Shown in pieces: positions 35,451 through 42,797 of a stretch of 64,000 nucleotides of DNA. Position numbers and translations under genes: made by a program. The DNA lies in assembly GCA_003280495.1 (NCBI GenBank), contig QCET01000002.1, positions 35,610-99,609 of the forward strand. The letters are read 5' to 3'. The stretch comes from Pelagibacteraceae bacterium AG-359-E06 (GTDB lineage: Bacteria; Pseudomonadota; Alphaproteobacteria; Pelagibacterales; Pelagibacteraceae). Numbering within the stretch: the stretch's first letter is position 1; every line of letters starts with the position of its first letter. The notes below the pieces were generated by a model that did no database searches, had not been told where the DNA came from, and saw nothing but the letters and a program-made list of their open reading frames with translations.

Positions 35451-35914
35451 AATTTTGTTGGGTTTGGCATTCCTTTATAAACTTTTTCTGGATCAAATTT
35501 TTTTTCTTTTTCTTCAAACTTTAAAGTTGTATCATTATTTTTACTATCACTATCGATTGAGCGATAAAAACATGATTTGTATCCAACGTGACAGCTGGCG
35601 CCATCTCCTATATCTACTGCAACCCAAATAGAGTCTTGATCATCATCAATCCTGATTGATTTTACCTTTTGTATAAACCCACTTGTTTTACCTTTGTGCC
35701 AAATTTCATTCCTTGATCTACTAAAGTAGTGTACTTCTTTTGTTTCAATAGTTTTTTTTAATGCTTCCTCATTCATAAAACCATGCATTAGCACCTCTTT
35801 TGTATTAAAGTCAGTTGTAATAACAGGAATTAAACCTCTTTCGTCAAATTTAGGTGATAAATTTTTACCCTCTTCAACTTCTTTTACCGATATTCGTTTT
35901 TTAAACATTGTCAT
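35447..35914 (-). CDS. hisI: Phosphoribosyl-AMP cyclohydrolase HisI
   Basis: A 155-residue histidine-pathway enzyme. The core has VHYFSRSRNEIWHKGKTSG and DDDQDSIWVAVDIGDGASCHVGYKSCFYR with its zinc cysteines. It lacks a HisE domain, and its C-terminal tail (about 25 residues) is longer than typical. It is away from other his genes, first in an operon with DUF2237, and divergent from folE. Confidence 0.93.
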   Translation of the reverse strand: MTMFKKRISVKEVEEGKNLSPKFDERGLIPVITTDFNTKEVLMHGFMNEEALKKTIETKEVHYFSRSRNEIWHKGKTSGFIQKVKSIRIDDDQDSIWVAVDIGDGASCHVGYKSCFYRSIDSDSKNNDTTLKFEEKEKKFDPEKVYKGMPNPTKL

Positions 35915-35972
35915 GTAGCTCTTCTCTTGTATACTGCATTTTCAAAAATTTATTAGGGGTTTTTTTTAAAAA

Positions 35973-36575
35973 ATGAAAAATGTAGCAGATTTTAAAGCAA
36001 AAGTGCTTGAAAAAGTTTCAAAAGATGAAGCAGAAAAAGCAATCAAGGTAGTGCTGAAATATATTGGGGAAAACCCTAACAGGGAAGGACTAGTTGAAAC
36101 TCCAAAAAGAGTTATTAAAGCATTCAATGAATATTTTAGTGGTTATAGTGAAAATCCTGAAGAATACTTATCTAAAACTTTTGGGGATGTTGAAGGATAT
36201 GATGACATGGTTATTCAAAAAAATATCTCAGTTCAAAGTCATTGTGAGCACCACATGGCTCCAATATTAGGTACAGCACATGTTGCCTACATGCCAGCAG
36301 AAAAAGTAGTAGGTTTAAGTAAACTCGCTAGAGTGGTTGATCTCTACTCGCGTAGACTTCAAACACAAGAAAGATTAACAATGCAAATAGCAAATTCTAT
36401 CTACAAAGGATTAAAAGCACATGGATCAGCTGTCAGCATTGATGCAGTACACCAGTGCATGACAACAAGAGGTGTAAGGAAAGAAGAAGCCAGGACGGTA
36501 ACCAATTATTTTACAGGTGTTTTTAGAGACAGTCATAATCTTCAGGAAAGATTTCTTCATTATATCAAAAAATAA
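35973..36575 (+). CDS. folE: GTP cyclohydrolase I FolE
   Basis: A 200-residue type I enzyme making 7,8-dihydroneopterin triphosphate for folate. Zinc ligands are in SHCEHHMAPILG and HQCMTTRGVRK; GLSKLARVVDLYSRRLQTQERLT is fully conserved. Normal length. It leads the unit folE, zinc-finger-like gene, acuI, lysR, and is divergent from hisI. Confidence 0.96.
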   Translation: MKNVADFKAKVLEKVSKDEAEKAIKVVLKYIGENPNREGLVETPKRVIKAFNEYFSGYSENPEEYLSKTFGDVEGYDDMVIQKNISVQSHCEHHMAPILGTAHVAYMPAEKVVGLSKLARVVDLYSRRLQTQERLTMQIANSIYKGLKAHGSAVSIDAVHQCMTTRGVRKEEARTVTNYFTGVFRDSHNLQERFLHYIKK

Positions 36576-36579
36576 TTTT

Positions 36580-36813
36580 ATGGTTGTAATACCAGAAAAA
36601 TATAATCATTTAAAAAAAATTTACGTTGATACTACTCGTATTGCTACACAGCTTGATAGTCCTAAGGTGTATTATACTATCAAGCCTGAAATTGGTTATG
36701 TAGTTTGTGGTTATTGTAATATATGTTTTGTATTAAAAGAAAATGCGGACATAGATACTGAAAAAGTATATTTCTATAATGAAAGGGAGAGTAAAAAATA
36801 TGAGCAAGTTTAA
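36580..36813 (+). CDS. Degenerate CHCC zinc-finger-like small protein (77 aa)
   Basis: I start at the ATG at 36580, 4 bases after folE, rather than inside folE as in the track. TTRIATQLDSPKVYYTI followed by GYVVCGYCNICFVL lines up with the zf-CHCC family (NDUFS6-like), which normally reads RIAC...GHPrVyl...vvCPYCG.rFvl. The first Cys and the His are Thr and Ser here; only the CxxC (CGYC) remains, plus one extra Cys. Its 3' end overlaps the acuI-like start by 14 bases. Confidence 0.65.
   Translation: MVVIPEKYNHLKKIYVDTTRIATQLDSPKVYYTIKPEIGYVVCGYCNICFVLKENADIDTEKVYFYNERESKKYEQV
36651..36685 (+). repeat. 10-bp inverted repeat inside the zinc-finger-like gene
   Basis: GCTTGATAGT and ACTATCAAGC are exact inverted repeats with a 15-base loop, wholly inside the coding sequence. 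The loop is long, so a weak mRNA stem or a protein site are both possible, and chance cannot be excluded. Confidence 0.55.
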
Positions 36814-37798
36814 AGCAATAGTTTTAAATCAAGATGGGGAAAATTTTACTAGAGATATAAAAGAAATAGACAAGTCATTTTTAAAACATGGTAACGTACT
36901 TGTTAAAATAGACTTCTCCTCACTAAACTATAAAGACGGAATGATTTTAAAAAATGGCGGAAAACTAGTGAAAGAATACCCACATATTCCAGGAATTGAT
37001 TTTTCAGGAACAGTGGAGGAAAGCGAAAGTAATAATTTTAAACCTGGTGATAAAGTAATTCTTACAGGTTGGAGAGTTGGAGAAATATACTATGGCGGTT
37101 ATTCACAATACGCAAAAGTCCAAGACAGTTTTTTAGTCAAGTTACCAAAAGATTTAGATACTAAAAAAGCAATGATCCTTGGAACCGCGGGTTTAACAGC
37201 GCTAATGTGTGTCTTAATAATTCAGGCAAGAGAAACAATTTTAAAAGGTGATGCTATCAAAGATGTTTTAGTAACTGGTGCAACGGGAGGTGTAGGGAGT
37301 GTTGCCGTCTTAGCATTAAGCAAATTAGGTTATAATGTTCATGCTGTAACTGGTAAAAAAGATAAGTCTGAATTTTTGAAATCTATTGGTGCAAGTAATA
37401 TTGTTGATAGATCGGAACTTGACCAGGAAGCAAGACCACTAGATAAGGCTCTGTACGATGGAGTTGTTGATACAGTTGGAGGTAAAATTTTAGCTAAAGC
37501 TTTATCGCATACAAGGTCAAATGGGATGGTTGCAGCATGCGGTTTAGCAAGTAGTTACAAGTTAGATACAACTGTAATGCCATTTATAATTAGGGGTATT
37601 AAATTATGGGGAGTTGATTCAGTAACAGCACCGACAGTTAGAAGACAATTTTTATGGTCACAAGCTACAAGCTATGTTGATTTTGATAAATTAAGTAAGG
37701 GAGTAAGCATTTGGGGTTTAAAAGATTTAATAGACTCTTCATCCAAAATATTAAAAGGTGAAATTTCTGGAAGAGTACTAATAGACGTAAATAAATAA
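36800..37798 (+). CDS. acuI: AcuI/YhdH-type medium-chain reductase (acryloyl-CoA reductase candidate)
   Basis: A 332-residue zinc-free MDR protein, started at the ATG at 36800. Family markers are SSLNYKDGMIL, YPHIPGIDFSGTV, VLVTGATGGVGSVAVLALSKLGY and the end EISGRVLIDV. In DMSP-degrading marine bacteria AcuI reduces toxic acryloyl-CoA to propionyl-CoA with NADPH. No other DMSP gene is in the window, so the substrate is inferred from the family. Overlaps the LysR gene by one base. Confidence 0.82.
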   Translation: MSKFKAIVLNQDGENFTRDIKEIDKSFLKHGNVLVKIDFSSLNYKDGMILKNGGKLVKEYPHIPGIDFSGTVEESESNNFKPGDKVILTGWRVGEIYYGGYSQYAKVQDSFLVKLPKDLDTKKAMILGTAGLTALMCVLIIQARETILKGDAIKDVLVTGATGGVGSVAVLALSKLGYNVHAVTGKKDKSEFLKSIGASNIVDRSELDQEARPLDKALYDGVVDTVGGKILAKALSHTRSNGMVAACGLASSYKLDTTVMPFIIRGIKLWGVDSVTAPTVRRQFLWSQATSYVDFDKLSKGVSIWGLKDLIDSSSKILKGEISGRVLIDVNK

Positions 37799-38688
37799 TG
37801 GATTGGGATAAACTAAAAATATTTCATGCTGTTACCCAAGCAGGCAGTTTTACAAAAGCGTCTGATGTACTTAATTTAAGCCAGTCTGCGATCAGTAGGC
37901 AAATACAGTCGTTAGAATATGAACTCAAGACCAGCTTATTTGAAAGACATGCTAGAGGCTTAGTTTTAACAGATAGTGGTCATAAACTTTACTCAACTGC
38001 GAATGAGGTGATCTCTAAAATTAAAGAAGTTGAAACAGACTTTACCGAACAAAAACATAAGCCATCTGGAAAATTAGTTGTTACGACTGTTGTGGGTTTT
38101 GGTGGAATTTGGCTTACACCTCGCATAAAGGAATTTAGAGATAAAAATCCAGACATTGAAGTTGAATTAATCGTAACAAATGAAGAGCTTGATTTGAGTA
38201 CTAGAGAAGCCGATGTTGCCATATGGATGAGAGCTCCAAAACAAAAAAATTATATTCAAAAAAAGATTATAGATATAAATTACCATATATATGGATCATC
38301 AAAATATTGCGAGGAGCATGGACTACCAAGAACATTAAATGATCTAGATAAGCATAATTTAATTACTTATGGAAAGGGATCTCCATCCCCATTATCTGAA
38401 AAAGAATGGATTTTAAAAGTTGGTAGTAAAGATAAACACAAAAGAAAATCAGTTATGAAAGTAAATAACATTTATTCATTATTATTAGCTGTCGAGAGCG
38501 GTGTAGGATTGGCAGCATTACCAGATTATATGGTTGCAAATAAACCTGGATTAGTAAAAGTTTTGGGTGATCACAGTGGTCCAAAATATGAAGCTCATTT
38601 TGTGTATCCACAATCATTAAAAAATGTTGCTAGAGTTAGAACATTCAGAGACTTTATATTAAATAAAGTCTCTGAATGGAAATTTTAA
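37798..38688 (+). CDS. LysR-family transcriptional regulator
   Basis: A 296-residue regulator with an N-terminal winged helix (WDKLKIFHAVTQAGSFTKASDVLNLSQSAISRQI) and a periplasmic-binding-protein-like sensor domain (GKLVVTTVVGFGGIWLTPRI). It starts in a TAATG overlap with acuI, so it is cotranscribed with it rather than divergent, unlike most LysR pairs. Target genes unknown. A perfect hairpin occupies its last codons. Confidence 0.93.
   Translation: MDWDKLKIFHAVTQAGSFTKASDVLNLSQSAISRQIQSLEYELKTSLFERHARGLVLTDSGHKLYSTANEVISKIKEVETDFTEQKHKPSGKLVVTTVVGFGGIWLTPRIKEFRDKNPDIEVELIVTNEELDLSTREADVAIWMRAPKQKNYIQKKIIDINYHIYGSSKYCEEHGLPRTLNDLDKHNLITYGKGSPSPLSEKEWILKVGSKDKHKRKSVMKVNNIYSLLLAVESGVGLAALPDYMVANKPGLVKVLGDHSGPKYEAHFVYPQSLKNVARVRTFRDFILNKVSEWKF
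38643..38677. repeat. Perfect 14-bp hairpin in the last codons of the LysR gene
   Basis: ATTCAGAGACTTTA and TAAAGTCTCTGAAT pair perfectly over a 7-base loop. The hairpin ends 11 bases before the stop. A T-rich tract begins about 15 bases further on, so it might act as a terminator for the acuI-lysR unit, and from the other strand for the bactofilin unit ending at 38689. Confidence 0.8.
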
Positions 38689-38925
38689 TTATCTTCTTCT
38701 TCTTTTCTTGGATTTTCTTACAGGTTTTCTAGTAATTTTTTTTCTTTTTCTTAAAGCTTGCTCCCATTTTCGCAAACTTTTTTTTCTTTTCCTCAAGCCT
38801 GCTTGCTCCTCTTTGTATGCATTCTTTAGATTTTTTTGGACAAAGTCCAATCTAAAGTGAAGCAAAAATAAAAGAAAAAAGTAGATAGCAAGTACACCTA
38901 ATCCTTGGCTGGCTAATTGTCCCAT
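38689..38925 (-). CDS. Membrane-anchored basic protein (78 aa) downstream of bactofilins
   Basis: One N-terminal helix (GVLAIYFFLLFLLHFRLDFV) is followed by a helical, extremely basic cytoplasmic tail ending RKSKKRRRR. It lies 1 base after the bactofilin gene and its stop abuts the convergent LysR stop. The tail could contact nucleic acid, ribosomes or the bactofilin polymer; nothing shows which. Family not recognised. Confidence 0.7.
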   Translation of the reverse strand: MGQLASQGLGVLAIYFFLLFLLHFRLDFVQKNLKNAYKEEQAGLRKRKKSLRKWEQALRKRKKITRKPVRKSKKRRRR

Positions 38926-38926
38926 T

Positions 38927-39250
38927 TTACACTCCCTTTTTTGTTAAAGCTTGTATTTTTAACTTTGCTCCATCTTCTATGGACAAACTCTCAGTTATTA
39001 AATCGCCCTCAACATCAGCACTTTGTTTAATAGATAATTGTTTTGAAGTTACCGCACCTTTTACTTTTCCTTCTATAGTAATCTTATTCGCATTCACGTC
39101 GCCTATAATATTCGCACGATCTGAGAATGTTACATCTTCAGCAGTAACGTTTCCTTCAAACCTACATCCGATGATAATATTATCTTTCTCGGTGATTTTA
39201 CCTTTTAACTCAACATCATCTAATAGAATTGAATTTGATGAAGATGGCAT
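38927..39250 (-). CDS. Bactofilin (small, 107 aa)
   Basis: A short polymer-forming protein of the bactofilin family (DUF583). The repeated beta-helix steps are visible: EDNIIIGCRFEGNVTAED type, VNANKITIEGKVKGAVTSKQLSIK, ADVEGDLITESLSIEDGAKL. The flanking tails are very short. It lies 14 bases after a second bactofilin gene; the two could copolymerise into membrane-linked filaments. Confidence 0.88.
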   Translation of the reverse strand: MPSSSNSILLDDVELKGKITEKDNIIIGCRFEGNVTAEDVTFSDRANIIGDVNANKITIEGKVKGAVTSKQLSIKQSADVEGDLITESLSIEDGAKLKIQALTKKGV

Positions 39251-39264
39251 AGCTAATGTTTATA

Positions 39265-39771
39265 TTAGTTTTCTTCCGATTTGGTTGTACCGAAGAAACC
39301 ACCAGATTTCTTCTTGTCTTCATCATCCTTGACTAATTTAATTTTAGATTTGCTTGCCTCATCATCGCTCATTTCAGCAATGGTTCCGCTAATTTTTCCG
39401 CCAAGTGCTATTTCTAAATCTTTATATCTAATTTCTCCCTTAGCTACTCCTGAAGAAGTAACCGAAAGCGTACCAGCAACTGCCAAATTACCGTCGTAAG
39501 ATCCTTCGATTTCTGCAGTCTCTACACTAGATTCTCCGTCTACTTTTCCACCATTTTTAACAGTGATTTTACTAGAAACAACTTTTCCAGTGTGCTTCCC
39601 GTTTACTGAAACTTCGTTTGGTGCATCTATGTCCCCTGTAACTGATACTCCTGCGCCAATTACAATACTACCTTCTTTAGTATCAAGAGTTGATCTTGAA
39701 GTTGTCGATCTTCCAAATGGTGTTGAAGATCCACCCTCTTTTTTTTGGTTTTCATCATCAAAAATTGCCAT
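39265..39771 (-). CDS. Bactofilin (168 aa)
   Basis: A second bactofilin, started at MAIFDDENQ with AAGGGAT upstream; the track start adds 11 residues. The core has GSIVIGAGVSVTGDIDAPNEVSVNG, KITVKNGGKVDGE and GVAKGEIRYKDLEIALGGKISG. Disordered tails flank the beta-helix (EGGSSTPFGRSTTSRS at the front, acidic/lysine-rich at the end). Such proteins form cytoskeletal scaffolds for cell shape or wall enzymes. Leads a three-gene unit. Confidence 0.9.
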   Translation of the reverse strand: MAIFDDENQKKEGGSSTPFGRSTTSRSTLDTKEGSIVIGAGVSVTGDIDAPNEVSVNGKHTGKVVSSKITVKNGGKVDGESSVETAEIEGSYDGNLAVAGTLSVTSSGVAKGEIRYKDLEIALGGKISGTIAEMSDDEASKSKIKLVKDDEDKKKSGGFFGTTKSEEN

Positions 39772-39866
39772 AAATAATCCCTTTTTTATAATGTTATAGA
39801 TCAACTAGAGATAAGAATCTAGACAAAATAACCTTAAAATATGCTATCTTTTTATCAAAAATATTA

Positions 39867-40484
39867 ATGATTTATTTGATCATCGGCCTATTAGTAGGTT
39901 TTTTCGTGGCATTACCCGTGGGAGCAGTAGCTGTTTTATGTATAAATAGAACTCTACAATATGGCATTAAATCAGGTATTTATACGGGTATTGGAGTTGC
40001 AGCAGCCGACTTTTTATATGGCACATTAGCAGTTTTTGGACTTGTTGCTGTTTCAGGTGAGAGTTTGCAAAATCAGCCAGTTTTGAGATTAGTTGGTGGA
40101 TTATGCATAATGTTTATAGGAGCTCAAATGATGGCAAAAAAAATCGATGACATAAAATTAGTAGACTTGCAAAAAGAGAATAATTTTAAGAACGCAGCAA
40201 CTGGAGCATTATTAACTATTAGCAACCCAGTTACGGTATTAGCTTTTATTTCAGTTCTATCATATTTAAATTTTCTTTTACATCAAGTTGCTTGGATAGA
40301 CTCAATTTTCATAGTAGTAGGTATTTTTTTTGGTTCCCTTATTTGGTGGGTGACACTTTGTTGTCTTGCATTGAAATTAAAAGATAACCTTAATTTAAAA
40401 AAGTTAAAAAAAATTAATTTATTTTCTGGTTTTTTAATATTTTTTTTCGGTGTACTATTGATATTGAGTACTTATAAACTTTAA
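39867..40484 (+). CDS. LysE-family membrane exporter
   Basis: A 205-residue protein with about six membrane helices and the LysE/RhtB opening GLLVGFFVALPVGAVAVLCINRTLQYG, followed by GIYTGIGVAAADFLYG. The conserved SNPVTVLAF segment is near residue 118. Probable efflux of amino acids or similar compounds; substrate unknown. Its stop overlaps the rseP start by one base (TAATG). Confidence 0.85.
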   Translation: MIYLIIGLLVGFFVALPVGAVAVLCINRTLQYGIKSGIYTGIGVAAADFLYGTLAVFGLVAVSGESLQNQPVLRLVGGLCIMFIGAQMMAKKIDDIKLVDLQKENNFKNAATGALLTISNPVTVLAFISVLSYLNFLLHQVAWIDSIFIVVGIFFGSLIWWVTLCCLALKLKDNLNLKKLKKINLFSGFLIFFFGVLLILSTYKL

Positions 40485-41581
40485 TGACTTATATTCTATC
40501 TTTTATAATATTAATATCAATTGTAGTGTTTGTTCACGAATATGGACATTATTACTACGCGAAAAAATTTGGCGTTGGAGTTACAGATTTTTCAATTGGT
40601 TTTGGAAAAGAAATCTTTGGATATAATGATAAGCATGGCACTAGATGGAAATTGTGCTTAATACCACTTGGGGGTTATGTAAAGTTTTATGGCGATACAA
40701 ATGCCTCATCCGTGCCAAATAGTGACGACCAGAGAGACGATTTAGAAAAATCAAAACTATTAAACTATAAACCCCTTCATCAAAGAGCGATAATTGTATC
40801 GGCAGGCCCTATTGCAAATTTTGTTTTAGCTATAATTATCTTTGCAATTATATTTTTGACAGTTGGAAAAGATAAAACTATTCCAATTATAAGTAGTGTG
40901 GTTGAAAATTCACCAGCTCAAAGAGCAGGCTTACAATCTAATGACCAAATAACTTTTGTAAATAATAAAAAAATAAATAGTATTAATGAAGTAGCCAAAT
41001 ATATTTCGTTGTCTGATTCTGATGTCGTTAGAATTGAGGTGTTAAGACAAAACAAACCTTTGGCTTTTAGCATCAAAACTGAAACCAAAAGTGTAAAAGA
41101 CAATTTCGGAAATAATATAAAACGTAAAATGATAGGTATCAAAATTTCTCCTTTAAAAAATAAATTAACAAGAGAAAAACTAGGACCTGTTAAGTCTATA
41201 TATTTCGCATTTCTTGAAACTTATAATACGATAGCTATTACTCTATCTTACATTGGAAAAATAATAACAGGATCAGAATCAGCAGATCAATTAGGGGGAC
41301 CTATTAAAATTGCCCAGGTGTCAGGTCAGGTAGCAGAACACGGACTTATACCTTTTTTGAGTATAATGGCTTATATTTCAATAAGTCTTGGTCTAATTAA
41401 TCTTTTTCCTATTCCATTACTTGATGGAGGACATCTATTTTTTTATTTTATTGAGTTCATTAGAGGCAAACCATTGAGTGGAAAAGTTCAGTTAATATTT
41501 TATAAATTTGGAGTATTTATTCTTTTCTCTTTAATGTTTTTTGCTACTTTTAATGATTTAAAGAGCCTTGGTTTATTTTAA
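40484..41581 (+). CDS. rseP: Site-2 intramembrane zinc protease RseP
   Basis: A 365-residue membrane metalloprotease. The zinc motif HEYGH lies in VVFVHEYGHYYYAKKFGVGVTDFSIGFG in the first helix, GGYVKFYGD follows, a PDZ domain is near residues 140-180 (AQRAGLQSNDQITFVNN), and the third zinc ligand is in LFPIPLLDGGHLFFY. It would cleave anti-sigma factors or remnant signal peptides. The usual neighbours dxr and bamA are absent here. Confidence 0.94.
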   Translation: MTYILSFIILISIVVFVHEYGHYYYAKKFGVGVTDFSIGFGKEIFGYNDKHGTRWKLCLIPLGGYVKFYGDTNASSVPNSDDQRDDLEKSKLLNYKPLHQRAIIVSAGPIANFVLAIIIFAIIFLTVGKDKTIPIISSVVENSPAQRAGLQSNDQITFVNNKKINSINEVAKYISLSDSDVVRIEVLRQNKPLAFSIKTETKSVKDNFGNNIKRKMIGIKISPLKNKLTREKLGPVKSIYFAFLETYNTIAITLSYIGKIITGSESADQLGGPIKIAQVSGQVAEHGLIPFLSIMAYISISLGLINLFPIPLLDGGHLFFYFIEFIRGKPLSGKVQLIFYKFGVFILFSLMFFATFNDLKSLGLF

Positions 41582-41711
41582 TTAATAATTTCAAATACTT
41601 AATTTTCTAAACTTTAAGTTGTATTTTTAAATTGTTGAAAAAGCTAAGTTTTCATTGATTTTTTAATAATTTAATTGAGTATTATAGTAACGATTCGAGA
41701 AAGGGCCTAAA

Positions 41712-41987
41712 ATGAATAAAAAACAACTAGTTGCTAAAATATCAAGCAATATGAACTTGAGTAAGGCTGATGCTGAGAGAACATTTGATAGCATTACCAA
41801 CATTATTTTAGATGCGCTAAAAAATGATGACCAAGTCAAAATTGCTGGTTTCGGTACATATAAAGTGGCTAAAAGAAAAGCTAGAACAGGAAGAAATCCA
41901 AGAACTGGTGAAAGTATTCAAATTTCAGCTTCTCAAAAAGTCAAGTTTTTACCTGCAAAAGCACTTAAGGAAATGTTCAATAAATAA
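41712..41987 (+). CDS. hup: HU-family DNA-binding protein
   Basis: A 91-residue nucleoid protein: MNKKQLVAKISSNMNLSKADAERTFD, VKIAGFGTYKVAKRKARTGRNPRTGE and KFLPAKALKEM. It is a typical HU/IHF fold with the GRNPRTGE arm that enters the DNA minor groove. It has its own upstream gap of 130 bases and a terminator, as expected for a highly expressed single gene. Confidence 0.96.
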   Translation: MNKKQLVAKISSNMNLSKADAERTFDSITNIILDALKNDDQVKIAGFGTYKVAKRKARTGRNPRTGESIQISASQKVKFLPAKALKEMFNK

Positions 41988-41994
41988 ATTATTA

Positions 41995-42031
41995 AAAACA
42001 GCTCTATTTTACTGAAAAATAGGGCTGTTTT
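41995..42031 (+). terminator. Rho-independent terminator after HU
   Basis: AAAACAGCTCTATTTT pairs with AAAATAGGGCTGTTTT (one G-U-type step) across a short loop (ACTGA), then TGTCGTTTTG. It starts 8 bases after the HU stop. Confidence 0.9.
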
Positions 42032-42090
42032 GTCGTTTTGTGTTGTTGCAAAATCCTCCTGAAAAATTATAAGTAATTATAGGTGAATCA

Positions 42091-42762
42091 ATGTTTTCTA
42101 AAGATTTAAGCGAAAAATTAGATGAATTTCATTTGTTAAAACACCCTTTTTATATTGCATGGAATAAAGGGGAACTATCAAGGGAAATTATTAAAGATTA
42201 TGCAGAACAATATTATCATCATGTTAAAGCTTTTCCGCGTTACATAAGCGCCACCCACTCTTTATGCGAGGATATAAGCAAAAGAAAAGTTTTGTTAGAA
42301 AATCTTCAAGAGGAAGAAGATTTTGAAAACGATCATCCAAAATTATGGAAAAAATTTGCAATAGCGCTAGGGTCTGATACGAAGGAGATAGAAAGCATTA
42401 AACAAGAAAACTTTACAATGGATATGATAAATAATTTCTTTAAGCAAGCCCGCTCAAGTTTCGCTGAAGGCCTTGGTTCGTTTTACACTTACGAGAGGCA
42501 AGTTCCAGAGATAGCTGTAACAAAAATCAAGGGACTAAAAAAATTCTATGATATTGACTCTAAAGAAGGTTTGATGTTTTTTGAAGTACATAAAGAAGCA
42601 GATATTTTGCACAGGTCAGAGTGTGAAAAACTTTTAGATACATTAAATGATGAAGAAAAAAAATTAGCTGAGAAAGCAGCTTTAACTACCGCAAAATTTA
42701 TGTGGAATTTTTTATCGGGACTTGCAATTAAACATAAATTACCTCTTCAAACTGCCGCATAA
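42091..42762 (+). CDS. CADD-like haem-oxygenase-fold protein, putative 4-aminobenzoate synthase
   Basis: A 223-residue PqqC/TenA-superfamily protein that closely resembles Chlamydia CADD (CT610). From memory of CADD, its dimetal ligands E81, H88, E142, H174, D178, H181 line up with E75, H82, E135, H167, D171, H174 here, and its self-sacrificed Tyr27 and Lys152 with Y21 (HPFYIAW) and K145 (VTKIKGL). CADD makes 4-aminobenzoate from its own tyrosine and replaces PabABC. The match suggests folate precursor synthesis rather than pyrroloquinoline quinone. 35 bases before serC. Confidence 0.8.
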   Translation: MFSKDLSEKLDEFHLLKHPFYIAWNKGELSREIIKDYAEQYYHHVKAFPRYISATHSLCEDISKRKVLLENLQEEEDFENDHPKLWKKFAIALGSDTKEIESIKQENFTMDMINNFFKQARSSFAEGLGSFYTYERQVPEIAVTKIKGLKKFYDIDSKEGLMFFEVHKEADILHRSECEKLLDTLNDEEKKLAEKAALTTAKFMWNFLSGLAIKHKLPLQTAA

Positions 42763-42797
42763 ATCAATATTAGGTTAAAGGTAATTTATAATTAATT

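Noticed and set aside
36517-36579. Upstream start of the zinc-finger-like ORF
   Set aside because: It lies inside folE and adds residues without counterpart; the ATG at 36580 follows the folE stop.
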